Assembly (NCBI GenBank): GCA_964633445.1
Contig: CAZWFW010000013.1
Coordinates: 1-22,352 of the forward strand
Reading direction: 5' to 3'
Length of the DNA stretch: 22,352 nucleotides
DNA from: CAZWFW01 sp964633445
GTDB lineage: Archaea; Undinarchaeota; CAZWFW01
In this document: positions 1 to 8,062 of the stretch, in pieces
How positions within the stretch are numbered: position 1 is the stretch's first letter
Layout of the letters: the number at the start of each line of letters is the position of its first letter
The notes under the pieces: generated by a model
What the model was told of the DNA's origin: nothing
Seen by the model: the letters and a program-made list of their open reading frames with translations, nothing else
The model's database searches: none
Position numbers and translations under genes: made by a program

Positions 1-8
1 ATCTTTTC

Positions 9-1544
9 CTAAGAAACTCGTTTGCCTCCATAAGAAATCATTCTCCTTAGAAATGCTAGTGCAACGAAAAGAGCTTGCAGCATGAAAATAATGTTTATAT
101 CGCTAGCTGTTCTCATCTTAAAAATGCCTTGAGGAGGTGTTGTAACAACAACATCAACAGTAAACTCTTTTTTTGAGCAATGCGGGTTTTCTGGAGTGAC
201 TTCAACTATTAACTCTGCATCATTATCAACCATGAAGCCATAGATTTTTATGGAATAAGCATCTCCGCTTCTGGGCGGTATAATAATTTGAGATGAAGGC
301 GCTACCAGCTTAGCGCCTACCCTCCCAATTCTCTTTAAAGTAACGTTAACTCTCTGAGCAACGTTTGCTTTATTCTTTAAGACAAGTTTAATCTCTTTAA
401 CTTCTCCAACCTCTAAAACTACAAAGTATGTGTCAATGCTAGCTTTTGGGCATCCACTAAAAAGAGTACTTGCAGACAAGGGCAAATAATCTGTGTTTTC
501 AGAACAGTTAACTCCTGCTATACAAAGAGCATTCTTCCTAACATCGTATGGATAGTCACAAAATCCATCTTCATTGCTATCTTCACAAACCTCACTATAA
601 CCGTTGCCATCTGGGTTTGCATAGAAATTACCACCAATATTTTCTCTACCTAAAATATTTTTGCCAGTAGAGCTGGTAGTATTCCAGTAGTTTGGTTCAC
701 TTTCCCCAAAATCGGCATTATCTGTATTATTAAAAAAGTTGTTATAGATTATGTTTGCACCATGCAGACCTGCCCAAGTATAGAGGCAAATTCCGCAATC
801 GGAATTTCCATATATTTTAGAATTTTTTATGGTGTTAGAGCTAGCACCTCCATCAAGATAGATTCCGCGAGTATTAGAATGAAGTGTGAGGTTGGACAAC
901 CTATTGAAATGAGCCAGGTTGAGAATGATGCCTTCACCAGAATGGCTTATTGTACAGTTAGAAACAGTATTATTGTTAGCATCTGCGTAAAAGTATATTC
1001 CAGAACCGCTATGGGTTATCTCGCAATTGATTATTTTGTTGTTGGTATTATTCTGAAGGTAAATTCCCGCCCATGTTATATTAATACCAATACCAGTTAT
1101 AAAGCAATCCTTCACCGTGTTGTTGTTAGCTTTAATGTGGATCCAGATACCTATGATCTTGTTGAAACTTACATTACAGCCTAGTATTAAGTTATTTAAA
1201 GAATTTTCCAGATAGATTCCCACGTTCCAATCACTTAGTCTGCAGTTCTTTATGGTTATGTTAGTTGTCTGAGTAGAGGAGCGATAGATATATATTCCAT
1301 AATTCGCCGAATCATCTCCGTCTATCAAATGATCTTGACAGTCTAAGATAATGTTGTTTGCCTGAATATCTATGCAGTAAGCAGCTGAGGAATTTATTAT
1401 GTCTGCTGTAAGCACATAAGTTTCCCCTTCTTTGTTAAGAACAGCACAGGAGGAAATGGTAGTTAACGCAAATGAGATTTTTAGAGAAATGCTCAACAAA
1501 ACAACTATAAGAAAAAGAATGTTTCCTCTTTTCATTGACCTCAT
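9..1544 (-). CDS. NosD-like right-handed beta-helix surface protein
   Basis: 511-residue predicted exported protein. Residues 1-26 look like a signal peptide (basic start, hydrophobic core, ISFA end). Residues about 55-280 are repeated short strands with N-rich turns (NNIILDC, NNTVKDC, NNKIINC, NNTVSNC) typical of NosD/pectate-lyase-like parallel beta-helices. A D/N/C-rich segment near 310-330 resembles those that follow NosD repeats in archaeal surface proteins. Residues about 365-470 look like an Ig-like beta-sandwich, and a hydrophobic stretch near 484-500 followed by basic residues is a likely C-terminal membrane anchor. About a dozen N-x-S/T sequons suggest an N-glycosylated outer-surface protein. 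A TATA-like TTATAA at 1576-1581 on the minus strand lies about 30 bases before the ATG, fitting a leaderless mRNA; a second ATG lies 9 bases downstream. The family fold is clear; the ligand or substrate is unknown. Confidence 0.85.
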   Translation of the reverse strand: MRSMKRGNILFLIVVLLSISLKISFALTTISSCAVLNKEGETYVLTADIINSSAAYCIDIQANNIILDCQDHLIDGDDSANYGIYIYRSSTQTTNITIKNCRLSDWNVGIYLENSLNNLILGCNVSFNKIIGIWIHIKANNNTVKDCFITGIGINITWAGIYLQNNTNNKIINCEITHSGSGIYFYADANNNTVSNCTISHSGEGIILNLAHFNRLSNLTLHSNTRGIYLDGGASSNTIKNSKIYGNSDCGICLYTWAGLHGANIIYNNFFNNTDNADFGESEPNYWNTTSSTGKNILGRENIGGNFYANPDGNGYSEVCEDSNEDGFCDYPYDVRKNALCIAGVNCSENTDYLPLSASTLFSGCPKASIDTYFVVLEVGEVKEIKLVLKNKANVAQRVNVTLKRIGRVGAKLVAPSSQIIIPPRSGDAYSIKIYGFMVDNDAELIVEVTPENPHCSKKEFTVDVVVTTPPQGIFKMRTASDINIIFMLQALFVALAFLRRMISYGGKRVS

Positions 1545-1665
1545 CTTTACTATAAAGATTATTAACCTTAGTTTCTTATAATGATTAACGATTTTTGAAT
1601 TTTGAATTTTTCCCTATTCTCTGCCCCAAATAACTCACCTCTAAATATTCATCGCTCATGTCCCG

Positions 1666-1907
1666 TAACGAAGATATAAATATAAAAAGTTACGCTCTTA
1701 TCCCTTAATAAAGGCTACAGAGTTTTCCCTATTAAATTTGTTTTCAAGTTAAGCAAAAATTCGAAAAAACCAACCCACAAGCTGAGATATTTCTTGCTTA
1801 TCCCTCTAAAACCGATACCATGATTTTAAGAAAGAAAATCTATTTTCTGCATTGTTAATATGAACGTTGCTTTCCAAAGCGACAAAGAATATTTTATATC
1901 TTCGTTA
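1666..1907. repeat. Inverted repeat of 15 bases, arms 1666-1680 and 1893-1907
   Basis: TAACGAAGATATAAA at 1666-1680 recurs exactly as its reverse complement at 1893-1907. Outside each 15-mer lies a further GGA match after two differing bases, when read as TTATATCTTCGTTA + 2 + GGA. The right arm lies inside the transposase remnant and the left arm lies 35 bases past its stop codon. The arms could be decayed ends of an insertion sequence, or a coincidence of AT-rich sequence. Confidence 0.4.
1715..1905 (-). pseudogene. Transposase C-terminal remnant, frameshifted
   Basis: The minus strand encodes two abutting open pieces. The first (1868 down to 1806) reads NVHINNAENRFSFLKSWYR. The second (1810 down to the TAG at 1715) reads FRGISKKYLSLW and then VGFFEFLLNLK. 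Removing one T from the TTTT run at 1808-1811 joins them. The H-x-N-x-x-E-N-R ... FRG-x-SKKYL pattern matches the end of DDE transposases of the IS1595-like kind, which carry a conserved late Glu and a basic C-terminal helix. The N-terminal catalytic part is missing and a stop lies just upstream near 1907, so this is a dead fragment. Assignment rests on motif memory alone; the exact IS family is uncertain. Confidence 0.55.
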
Positions 1908-1969
1908 TAGGATAAGAACGAATTTTTATTTCTATTGCAATCTTTTACCGCTTGAAATCCCACCTTGTT

Positions 1970-2139
1970 GTTGTTCTTCCCCATTTTTTCTCGCTCAACA
2001 TCTTTAACCACATTTAACGTTTTTGGAACCACAATGTGTGCTTCTCCCTCCAAATAATAAGTAACCTTTGAAACAACTGTGAAATTTTTGTCAACTGGAG
2101 CTACATATGAAACTTCCTTCGTTTCTCCAGATTTAGCTT
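1970..2139 (-). pseudogene. Start-less beta-sandwich-like gene fragment
   Basis: On the minus strand a frame is open from 2139 downwards. It reads KSGETKEVSYVAPVDKN, FTVVSKVTYYLEGEAH and IVVPKTLNVVKD, with alternating hydrophobic and polar strands and SGETKEV turns like the Ig/CARDB-type domains of archaeal surface proteins. It has a stop immediately upstream and no good start; a TTG at 2053 is possible but lies mid-domain. Past about 1970 the reading frame runs into the transposase remnant in a different frame, so the sequence was probably cut by that element. Likely a relic of a surface-protein gene related in style to the beta-helix protein or the lipoprotein of this window. Confidence 0.35.
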
Positions 2140-2174
2140 ATCAATTTTTAAAATAAATGGTAAATTAGTTTTAA

Positions 2175-3569
2175 ATGAATGACAGAATTTATCATATTCT
2201 CGTCGATAGGTTTAGTACTGGTAGCGATGAGTTGGACAGCAAGCTATCCTGGAATTATGAAATTGATTTTATGGGTGGGAAAATTAAGGGTATAACTTCA
2301 AGATTGGATTATATAAAGGATTTAGGATTTAACGCAATTTATCTCTCCCCAATCTTTAGGGGCAATGATTATCACGGATGTCATGTCATAGATTTTTATT
2401 CAATTGATGAGCATTTTGGCAACGAGTTAGATTTTAAAAAACTTATAAGCGCTGCTCATGCCAAAGGCATAAAAGTAATTCTAGATTTCGTGCCAAACCA
2501 TGTTCATTACACGCATAATTTCTTTCAGAAAGCTAGGATGGATAAAGGCAGTAAATACAGAGACTGGTTTGTTTGGAAAAATAATGAATATTTATGCTTT
2601 CATACCTGTAAATGGTTGCCTAAGCTGAATACTAAGAATAGGAAGGTGCAGGAATATTTGCTAGATGTTGCGAGGTATTACCTGGAGTTGGGAGTTGATG
2701 GTTTTAGAGTAGATCATGCCTATGGATTAGCACCAGAGTTTGCAGCAAGATTGAAGGACTTAATTATTGAACTTAAGGGAAGAAATGCTCATTATTTTGG
2801 TGAATGCTGGGTGGATCCTCATGAACTTAAAAATCCCAGGATAATCCAAACTCTGTGGCTTTTAAATAAAAGCAAGCTTTGGGCTTACGTTAATAAGCTA
2901 AAATATAGCTTAGCAGGAGATAAATTTAGATTTATCCAAAATTTGAGAGAAAAAATTTATAATGAGCTTGCAGAATACTTTCTCGGTTTGTTAGATTTCT
3001 ATACTTGCTTTATTTTAAGAGAAAAGATATTTAACGCTAATGAATTTGTTGAATGGGTTTTGAGAGCAAGAGAACTTTCAAGTAAGTTAAATCTCTATAA
3101 GTTTGTTGATAATCATGACATGGAGCGTTATTTTACAGTCGTTAACTATGACATGGATTTGGTAAAAATTGGGTTAGCGACAATCTACTTATGCTTTACC
3201 AATCCAGTAATCATTTATTATGGAACCGAGATTCCCTTAGGTCAGCCCAGGAGATTTCCTGACTTTGGAGATCATAAGGATGTTCTTGCAAGGATTTTTA
3301 TGCCTTGGAATGCTGAAAAAAGACTTGCATCTTTTATAAAATTATTGAACAGGATCAAGGCGAGCATGATTTCGAGCAATATTAATGTTGTTAGTAAGCC
3401 AGGATTAGCTATTCTTGCAAATATTAAGACAAAGAATGGCGACTACATTGCAGTTATTAATGCATCAAGAAAACATGTCGAGCTCGATGGTAAATATCTT
3501 GATATTGAAAACGATGTTTGGTTGAGATATGTACCTCCCTTAAGAGTTAAGATTTTCGAGGTTGTGTAA
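2175..3569 (+). CDS. GH13 alpha-amylase-family glycosidase, cytoplasmic
   Basis: 464 residues, no signal peptide, so an intracellular alpha-glucan or maltodextrin-acting enzyme is expected. All four classical GH13 regions are present: region I DFVPNH (104-109), region II GFRVDHA with the nucleophile D180, region III YFGECW with the acid/base E210, and region IV FVDNHD with D315. The opening IYHILVDRF, then DFMGGKIKGI and LDYIKDLGFNAIYLSPIF, resembles the catalytic barrel of neopullulanase/cyclomaltodextrinase-like enzymes but without their N-terminal domain. The C-terminal 70 residues look like a short domain-C beta-sandwich. The ATG follows an AT-rich promoter (about 2145-2165) with no Shine-Dalgarno, so it is probably leaderless. 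It stands alone, with decayed sequence upstream and a convergent broken gene downstream. Exact specificity (amylase, neopullulanase, transferase) cannot be read from the motifs. Confidence 0.9.
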   Translation: MNDRIYHILVDRFSTGSDELDSKLSWNYEIDFMGGKIKGITSRLDYIKDLGFNAIYLSPIFRGNDYHGCHVIDFYSIDEHFGNELDFKKLISAAHAKGIKVILDFVPNHVHYTHNFFQKARMDKGSKYRDWFVWKNNEYLCFHTCKWLPKLNTKNRKVQEYLLDVARYYLELGVDGFRVDHAYGLAPEFAARLKDLIIELKGRNAHYFGECWVDPHELKNPRIIQTLWLLNKSKLWAYVNKLKYSLAGDKFRFIQNLREKIYNELAEYFLGLLDFYTCFILREKIFNANEFVEWVLRARELSSKLNLYKFVDNHDMERYFTVVNYDMDLVKIGLATIYLCFTNPVIIYYGTEIPLGQPRRFPDFGDHKDVLARIFMPWNAEKRLASFIKLLNRIKASMISSNINVVSKPGLAILANIKTKNGDYIAVINASRKHVELDGKYLDIENDVWLRYVPPLRVKIFEVV

Positions 3570-3733
3570 CTTTCTATTTTTTGCTAACTAGTCAAATTAG
3601 TTATAGTTTTACACTACTAAAGTCAAATATACGCTTACATGTTTTCCAGCTCTATCGTACTTTTTTTAAAAATAAGTCTAACTAAAAAGGTAACTACAAT
3701 TTCATATCTGTAAGATATATGTTTAAAACTATA
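3570..3733 (+). terminator. T-rich region after the GH13 gene
   Basis: The 164 bases between the convergent GH13 and transglutaminase-like genes contain T runs soon after the GH13 stop (3576-3583) and at 3659-3667. Such oligo-T tracts fit archaeal intrinsic termination on the plus strand. A small AACTA/TAGTT dyad lies near 3584-3600. No gene is seen. Confidence 0.35.
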
Positions 3734-4872
3734 TCACTGTCTATCTTCGTTAATTTCTATACTTCTAATTTTTTGAAAGTTACCTGAAAATTCGTTCTGC
3801 AAAGTTAAAGTAACCCTTCTCAAGAGAGATTTCTTTATAATTTCATCAGTAATGTCATATATCTTTGCTTTTCCTTTAAGGATATAGGTAACCTTTCTCT
3901 GCCTATCCTTAATTGCTTTTTTTACTTCCTCAACTAAAGTTTTAAGATCTTTCAGTTCTGATTTCTCCCTTATAGTTATTTTTCCAGGATATTCAACAAA
4001 ATATTCTCCATTTCCTCTTTTTAGCTCAAGTTTCGTTGCATTTTCTCTATTCTTTAGAATAAGCCATGCAGTTTCATCTACTATTGGTAATCTCTGGTCT
4101 AAAATATATATTCTCCCGCTAATTTCAATTCCTGTAGCTACATGTCCTGGATATGTATAGAAGTAAATTTTATTTTTTGGATAAAGATTTAGTAGGACTG
4201 CTGCCGTAAGTTTTGCGTAATCTCTACAAACTGCTAACCTATAGCATATTATTTTCATTACTGGAAGATTCAATTTAAAAGTATCATCAAAAATCTCGAG
4301 AAATGAAGATTTATCGATCTTTCTGTATCTAAAGTATAGGTAAAAGATAACAAATAGGAATAAAACCAAAAAGCTTACATAGAGAAAGGTATATGGCAAA
4401 CCAAAAGTGAAAAAATTTTATTCTAAAAATTAATAAGATTGAAAAATAAACTATTGGAAAACCGACGAAGAGATAATAAATCTTTACAGAAGTCTTAGAA
4501 GCTATAAATAATACAGCAAATATTGAAATAAGGAGTACTCCTATTTTAAACCAGGTCTTGCTAATTACGAGTAAAACTACTAATAAAGGTAAAGATAGAA
4601 GAAAAAAGAGAATAATAGTAAAAGGTACTAAAAATTTTAATGGAATGTCAAACAAGAATCTTTCCCACCAATAGGATATATTTCTTTCTTGCCATTCTAA
4701 CACGTTATTAAGTGTTTCTGCGTCTGTTTTTCCTTTTAATCTTTCTGCAATGGATTTTGCATCTTGAACATCCTTTCTAGTAGGTATAAACTGCTCCCCC
4801 AGAACCTTATGGTACTAAAAATTTTTTAGCAATTTCAACAGCTGCATCTTTACTTAACGTATCCTTATTCAT
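3734..4872 (-). pseudogene. Membrane-anchored transglutaminase-like protein, split by two frameshifts
   Basis: Three consecutive minus-strand frames read as one protein. The first (4872 to a stop at 4807) begins MNKDTLSKDAAVEIAKKF; an alternative TTG start lies at 4907. The second (open from about 4814 to 4329) gives KVLGEQFIPTRKDVQDAKS and then several hydrophobic helices. The third (to 3734) gives another helix and a transglutaminase-like core. Each junction needs a +1 shift: one within 4807-4817, beside an A6T5 run, the other near the T6/A4 runs at 4410-4419. The core keeps the Cys-His-Asp triad in order: CRDYAKL, GHVATGIE, ILDQRLP. Archaeal transglutaminase-like domains are usually cysteine proteases or peptide-modifying enzymes. 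The unbroken protein would be about 375 residues, membrane-bound, probably with the catalytic domain after the last helix. The gene is either a recent pseudogene or carries homopolymer indel errors. Confidence 0.7.
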
Positions 4873-4958
4873 AAGTACATAGCCGTAAAGCTTTAATTTA
4901 CTTATCTTCAATTATCTAAACAATTAAGTTAGCGAACTGAATCCAAATCAATTTAAAT

Positions 4959-6182
4959 ATGCTTTGCGCTAAATGCAAAGGCAGGGGCTGGTGTGGCAAG
5001 CCTTGCATAATTCTTTCACGTATTAAACATTGGAAAGCTACAATTGAGAACATTAAAAAAGACCTATATGTTAATACGCCGCCAGCATGCTTTGTAGGTA
5101 GGCATAGCTATCCAAACGTTTATTATGGGATTCTAGCGCCTTATGAACATAAGGATAATGCTGAACTTTACGATTATCCTGAGTTATGGTTTAATCAAAA
5201 ACTTAGTATAGAGGAAATTTTAAATTACAGAGCGCAGATGGTTTATTCTAGGAGAAGAGATAATGTTAAGAGGCAGAGCAAATACCTTGAGATTACTCAA
5301 GAGATTGTTTGCTCAAAGAAATCAGTAGATTTAGAAATTTATTTAAAAAACAGGCCAAGATTGTCGTTTAGCTTTAATGCCTATACCTTGCCAATAGGAA
5401 ATCCTGCAAGAGTGAAGGATCTAAGGCTTGCCTCAAATCCTAAAATTGAAAAGACTGTCGATAAGGTAGTTTCAGATTATGATTTAAAGGCAAATGATGC
5501 GATTTTTATGCTTTATGAAGATGGTCTGGAAATTAGCAAGATTCAAAGAATATTAAGTCTGGGCTTGCTTGGTGTTAAATCTCAAAGAAAGATGGTGCCC
5601 ACAAGATGGGCTTGGACAGCCGTACATAGTACCATAGGCAACGAATTACTTAGAGAGGTTAAAAGTTTTGAGAAAATAAGTTCCTATTTAGTTTTCAATG
5701 CTGAGTATCTTGGCAATCATTTTGAAGTTCTATTGTTGCCAGATGTTTACCAATATGAGCTAATTGAGGTGAAATATCCTGGTTCTGTATGGAATTTGCT
5801 TGGAAGCAAGCCTTTAATTTTCAAAAATTACGAGTCTCACTTTGGCTTAAAGAAATATGCTGAGGAGACTGCAGGTGCATTTTATGCAGCTAGGTTGGCA
5901 TGTTTGGAATATTTGAGGAAAATAAGAAGACAAGCAAGTGTTTTGGTTGTTAGAGAGGTTTATAGTAGCTATTATGCTCCGCTAGGCGTTTGGATAGTCG
6001 AGAATACTGTAAGAGAAGCTTTTAAAAATAAGGAAACCTTTGAAAACCTTGAGGAGGCCTTAAATGCTATGGCTTATAGATTAAAAGCTGGTGATAGATT
6101 CGTTAGGCAGAGTAAACTTCTAAAAATATTTAGAACCCAACATAAACTTGATGCTTTCTCAAATAAAATCTTAGAAAATTAA
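4959..6182 (+). CDS. nreA: NreA-family archaeal DNA repair protein
   Basis: 407 residues. The N-terminus carries a four-cysteine zinc site (C3, C6, C12, C16: LCAKCKGRGWCGKPC) followed by a long domain with PPACFVGRHSYPNV, an NGR/Nre signature. The last residues hold Q394-x-x-L-x-x-F400 (QHKLDAF), a PIP box. NreA and NreB proteins of archaea are known to bind PCNA through such a C-terminal box and to take part in the response to DNA damage; the biochemical activity is unknown. The domain order and length fit the family. The ATG follows an AT-rich stretch (AATTTAAAT) with no Shine-Dalgarno. It is divergent from the transglutaminase-like gene across 86 bases and convergent with the lipoprotein gene, ending 29 bases from it. 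Confidence 0.9.
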   Translation: MLCAKCKGRGWCGKPCIILSRIKHWKATIENIKKDLYVNTPPACFVGRHSYPNVYYGILAPYEHKDNAELYDYPELWFNQKLSIEEILNYRAQMVYSRRRDNVKRQSKYLEITQEIVCSKKSVDLEIYLKNRPRLSFSFNAYTLPIGNPARVKDLRLASNPKIEKTVDKVVSDYDLKANDAIFMLYEDGLEISKIQRILSLGLLGVKSQRKMVPTRWAWTAVHSTIGNELLREVKSFEKISSYLVFNAEYLGNHFEVLLLPDVYQYELIEVKYPGSVWNLLGSKPLIFKNYESHFGLKKYAEETAGAFYAARLACLEYLRKIRRQASVLVVREVYSSYYAPLGVWIVENTVREAFKNKETFENLEEALNAMAYRLKAGDRFVRQSKLLKIFRTQHKLDAFSNKILEN

Positions 6183-6211
6183 AATAAAAAGGAAAATCAA
6201 AACCTAAAAAG
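6183..6211 (-). terminator. Short convergent spacer, T-rich on the minus strand
   Basis: Between the stops of nreA and the lipoprotein gene the minus strand is U-rich (CCTTTTTATTTTAATTTTC), as expected for an archaeal oligo-T terminator of the lipoprotein mRNA. No hairpin is needed or seen. Confidence 0.35.
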
Positions 6212-7135
6212 CTACTCAAAAGGCACTATTTCCACGTGTGTGAGCTTATCTACTGCATACTTATAGTAAACTCTTATATCAAAATCAAAGGTGTTCATTA
6301 TTCCTGGATTAGTCACATTGAAAGTACATTTGTAGACCCTTCTTTTGTATCCTGCTAACCTTAACTTCTCCTTTTCCTCAGGAACATTGCTACTAAGCAC
6401 GCACAAGTTTCCTCCTACACTGCAATTAAAATCACAATCTTTTGTAGCATTAACACCATCAGGATACTCCAGCTCGATTTTCTGTAAATAGCCATCTTCC
6501 CCAGCATAATTCATAACTCTCCCTGCACCAACATCCTCAACTTCAATCGTTACTGGAAATGTTCTGTTTTCGCCTGATCTAACTTTTATAAGCAGTTCTC
6601 TTGCATCTACTTTAACTGGCACATTCTGCCAGCACACGCTATAGTACTCAGGAATAGGAAGGTTTTCCATCGTCCTTCTCTTGTACTCTTCCGCGCCAAT
6701 TACAAGATATCGCGCCGTTGCTTCTGTGTGGTATGTATAGGTAACTCTGACACCTACATCAACAGGAATTCTCATCCTTATATCAGAGGGTGCTTTCAAT
6801 GTCCAAAAAGCATCTGCAGTGTAAGGCTTTCCTTGAGCAGGTTTAGGATCTATAGACCCTAAAGAAGGTTGTGAATTTCCCTCTACTGTGAATGGATTGT
6901 AATTATAAAGTGTTGCCGAAATATTTTCAGCTGGTGCCTCTCCAAAATTTGTTACTTCAAGTTCCAAAGTAACACTATCTTGCGCGTACACTTCTGGCAT
7001 ATCAGGCTGAAACTTCGTAATAACTACCCCTAAACCACCAGTAATTGGTTGCTCCTCGCCTCCCTCCTCAACACAACCACTTAAGAATACTAATGCTACT
7101 AAAATAAAAACCGATACCAGATGCTTCCCCCTCAT
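6212..7135 (-). CDS. Predicted surface lipoprotein with Ig/CARDB-like domain
   Basis: 307 residues. The N-terminus is a lipoprotein signal: basic MRGKH, hydrophobic core and lipobox LSG-C21, then an acidic and glycine-rich linker. The following region (about 30-135) has the ITKFQPDMPEVYAQDS and LELEVTNFGEAPAENI style of archaeal CARDB/Ig-like beta-sandwiches; the rest (about 150-307) is a second beta-rich region with a Cys cluster (CDFNC, GGNLC, YKC). Proteins of this type are cell-surface or pilus-associated and often of unknown role. A strong TATA-like element (minus strand TTTATAAG, 7163-7170) lies about 28 bases before the ATG, implying a leaderless mRNA. It is followed by convergent nreA. 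Confidence 0.75.
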   Translation of the reverse strand: MRGKHLVSVFILVALVFLSGCVEEGGEEQPITGGLGVVITKFQPDMPEVYAQDSVTLELEVTNFGEAPAENISATLYNYNPFTVEGNSQPSLGSIDPKPAQGKPYTADAFWTLKAPSDIRMRIPVDVGVRVTYTYHTEATARYLVIGAEEYKRRTMENLPIPEYYSVCWQNVPVKVDARELLIKVRSGENRTFPVTIEVEDVGAGRVMNYAGEDGYLQKIELEYPDGVNATKDCDFNCSVGGNLCVLSSNVPEEKEKLRLAGYKRRVYKCTFNVTNPGIMNTFDFDIRVYYKYAVDKLTHVEIVPFE

Positions 7136-7213
7136 ACTACAAAAATTATTATTTTTTAGTCACTTATAAATATATATCTGAGCAGTGATCCAAATGTTTT
7201 TGTGCTGAAAAAT

Positions 7214-7334
7214 ATGCATATGGAAAAATATAAGGTTTTCATTAGGAACTTTGCTGAAACGCAAGTGTAGAAACTTAGATTATGCAAACGCAAGGATTTC
7301 TAGGTTCTTGATCTACAAGGATGGAAATTATTGA
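7214..7334 (+). pseudogene. Possible small gene remnant
   Basis: ATG at 7214 opens MHMEKYKVFIRNFAETQV and stops at 7268. Shifting by one base there continues as RNLDYANARISRFLIYKDG and stops at 7332. Together this is a plausible 39-residue peptide with coding-like composition. It may be a relic or noise in AT-rich sequence; no family was recognised. The rest of 7136-7402 holds the lipoprotein promoter on the minus strand and the trkA promoter on the plus strand. Confidence 0.2.
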
Positions 7335-7340
7335 CCTTTT

Positions 7341-7405
7341 AGATATATAAACTAATTAACTTGCTAGGATAACTTAATTTTTGAGGCATTTCACCTTAAT
7401 TATTG
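7341..7405 (+). promoter_or_regulatory. Promoter region of trkA-trkH
   Basis: A TATA-like GATATATAAAC lies at about 7341-7352, which would start transcription near 7372 and leave a leader of some 30 bases before the ATG at 7406. A GAGG at about 7383 is too far from the start to be a normal Shine-Dalgarno. Confidence 0.4.
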
Positions 7406-8062
7406 ATGTATATCATAATCGTTGGTGGCGGGCAAATAGGTGTTTCTCTGGCAAGATTGCTAATAGGAGAGGGTCATGATGTCGTTATAATTGAGAAAGA
7501 TAAGAACAGAGCTGAGAGTATAGCTGCTGAATTGGACGCCTTGGTGATATATGGAGATGGTACAGATATCACGGTGTTAAAAGATGCTGGAATCAACAAA
7601 GCTGATATGATCCTGCCTCTTACAGATGATGATAAAACAAATCTTATGGTAGTGCAACTTGCTAAGAACCTTAAGGTAAAAAGGATAATTGCCAGAGTAA
7701 ATCAGCCAGAAAATGAAGGAGTGTTCTTGCAAAGTGGTGTTGATACAATTGTAAGCCCAACTGCAGCTATTGTTAATTGTTTTAAAAACGCCATAGACTT
7801 GGAAGGCAAAAAAATTCTGGTATCCATAGCTGGTGGGAAAATGCTGCTGCTACAGGTTGTTGTAGACGAATCATCCGAGTTTGTAGGAAAAAAGGTTAAC
7901 GAGATTAAGGTTCCCTCCTGTAAAATTGTGGCTATAGACAGAAATGGGGAAATTAACCTCGTTGACGAAAAGTCTGAGATTCGGGAGGGTGATATAGTTT
8001 TCATTCTAGCAAAATCGGAAGCTCTTAAAAGGCTTAATAAGTTAATTAGAACTCAAAAATGA
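7406..8062 (+). CDS. trkA: TrkA-type potassium uptake regulatory subunit
   Basis: 218 residues from the ATG; an in-frame TTG lies one codon earlier and is less likely. The protein has an N-terminal RCK_N Rossmann domain with the dinucleotide motif IIVGGGQIG and the acidic end of strand two, VVIIEKD, that would hold the NAD(H) ribose. A C-terminal TrkA_C (RCK_C) domain covers about residues 130-218, with SSEFVGKKVNEI and REGDIVFIL typical of it. It should sit on the cytoplasmic face of TrkH and gate potassium uptake in response to nucleotide binding. It is a single-RCK subunit, half the length of the E. coli TrkA. The stop overlaps the start of trkH by 4 bases (ATGA), so translation is probably coupled. 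Confidence 0.93.
   Translation: MYIIIVGGGQIGVSLARLLIGEGHDVVIIEKDKNRAESIAAELDALVIYGDGTDITVLKDAGINKADMILPLTDDDKTNLMVVQLAKNLKVKRIIARVNQPENEGVFLQSGVDTIVSPTAAIVNCFKNAIDLEGKKILVSIAGGKMLLLQVVVDESSEFVGKKVNEIKVPSCKIVAIDRNGEINLVDEKSEIREGDIVFILAKSEALKRLNKLIRTQK

Larger units (their letters stand above)
1545..2174. other. 630-base gene-free stretch with decayed remnants
   Basis: No intact gene. It holds, from left to right, the promoter of the beta-helix gene, a TAACGAAGATATAAA 15-mer with an inverted copy about 210 bases away, the frameshifted 3' end of a transposase (minus), an open but start-less beta-sandwich-like fragment (minus), and the AT-rich promoter of the GH13 gene (about 2145-2174). The pattern looks like insertion-sequence entry followed by decay. 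Confidence 0.6.

Noticed and set aside
762..1184. Open plus-strand frame of 140 codons
   Set aside because: It is the antisense shadow of the repetitive NosD-like gene, with low-complexity composition and no promoter or ribosome binding site.
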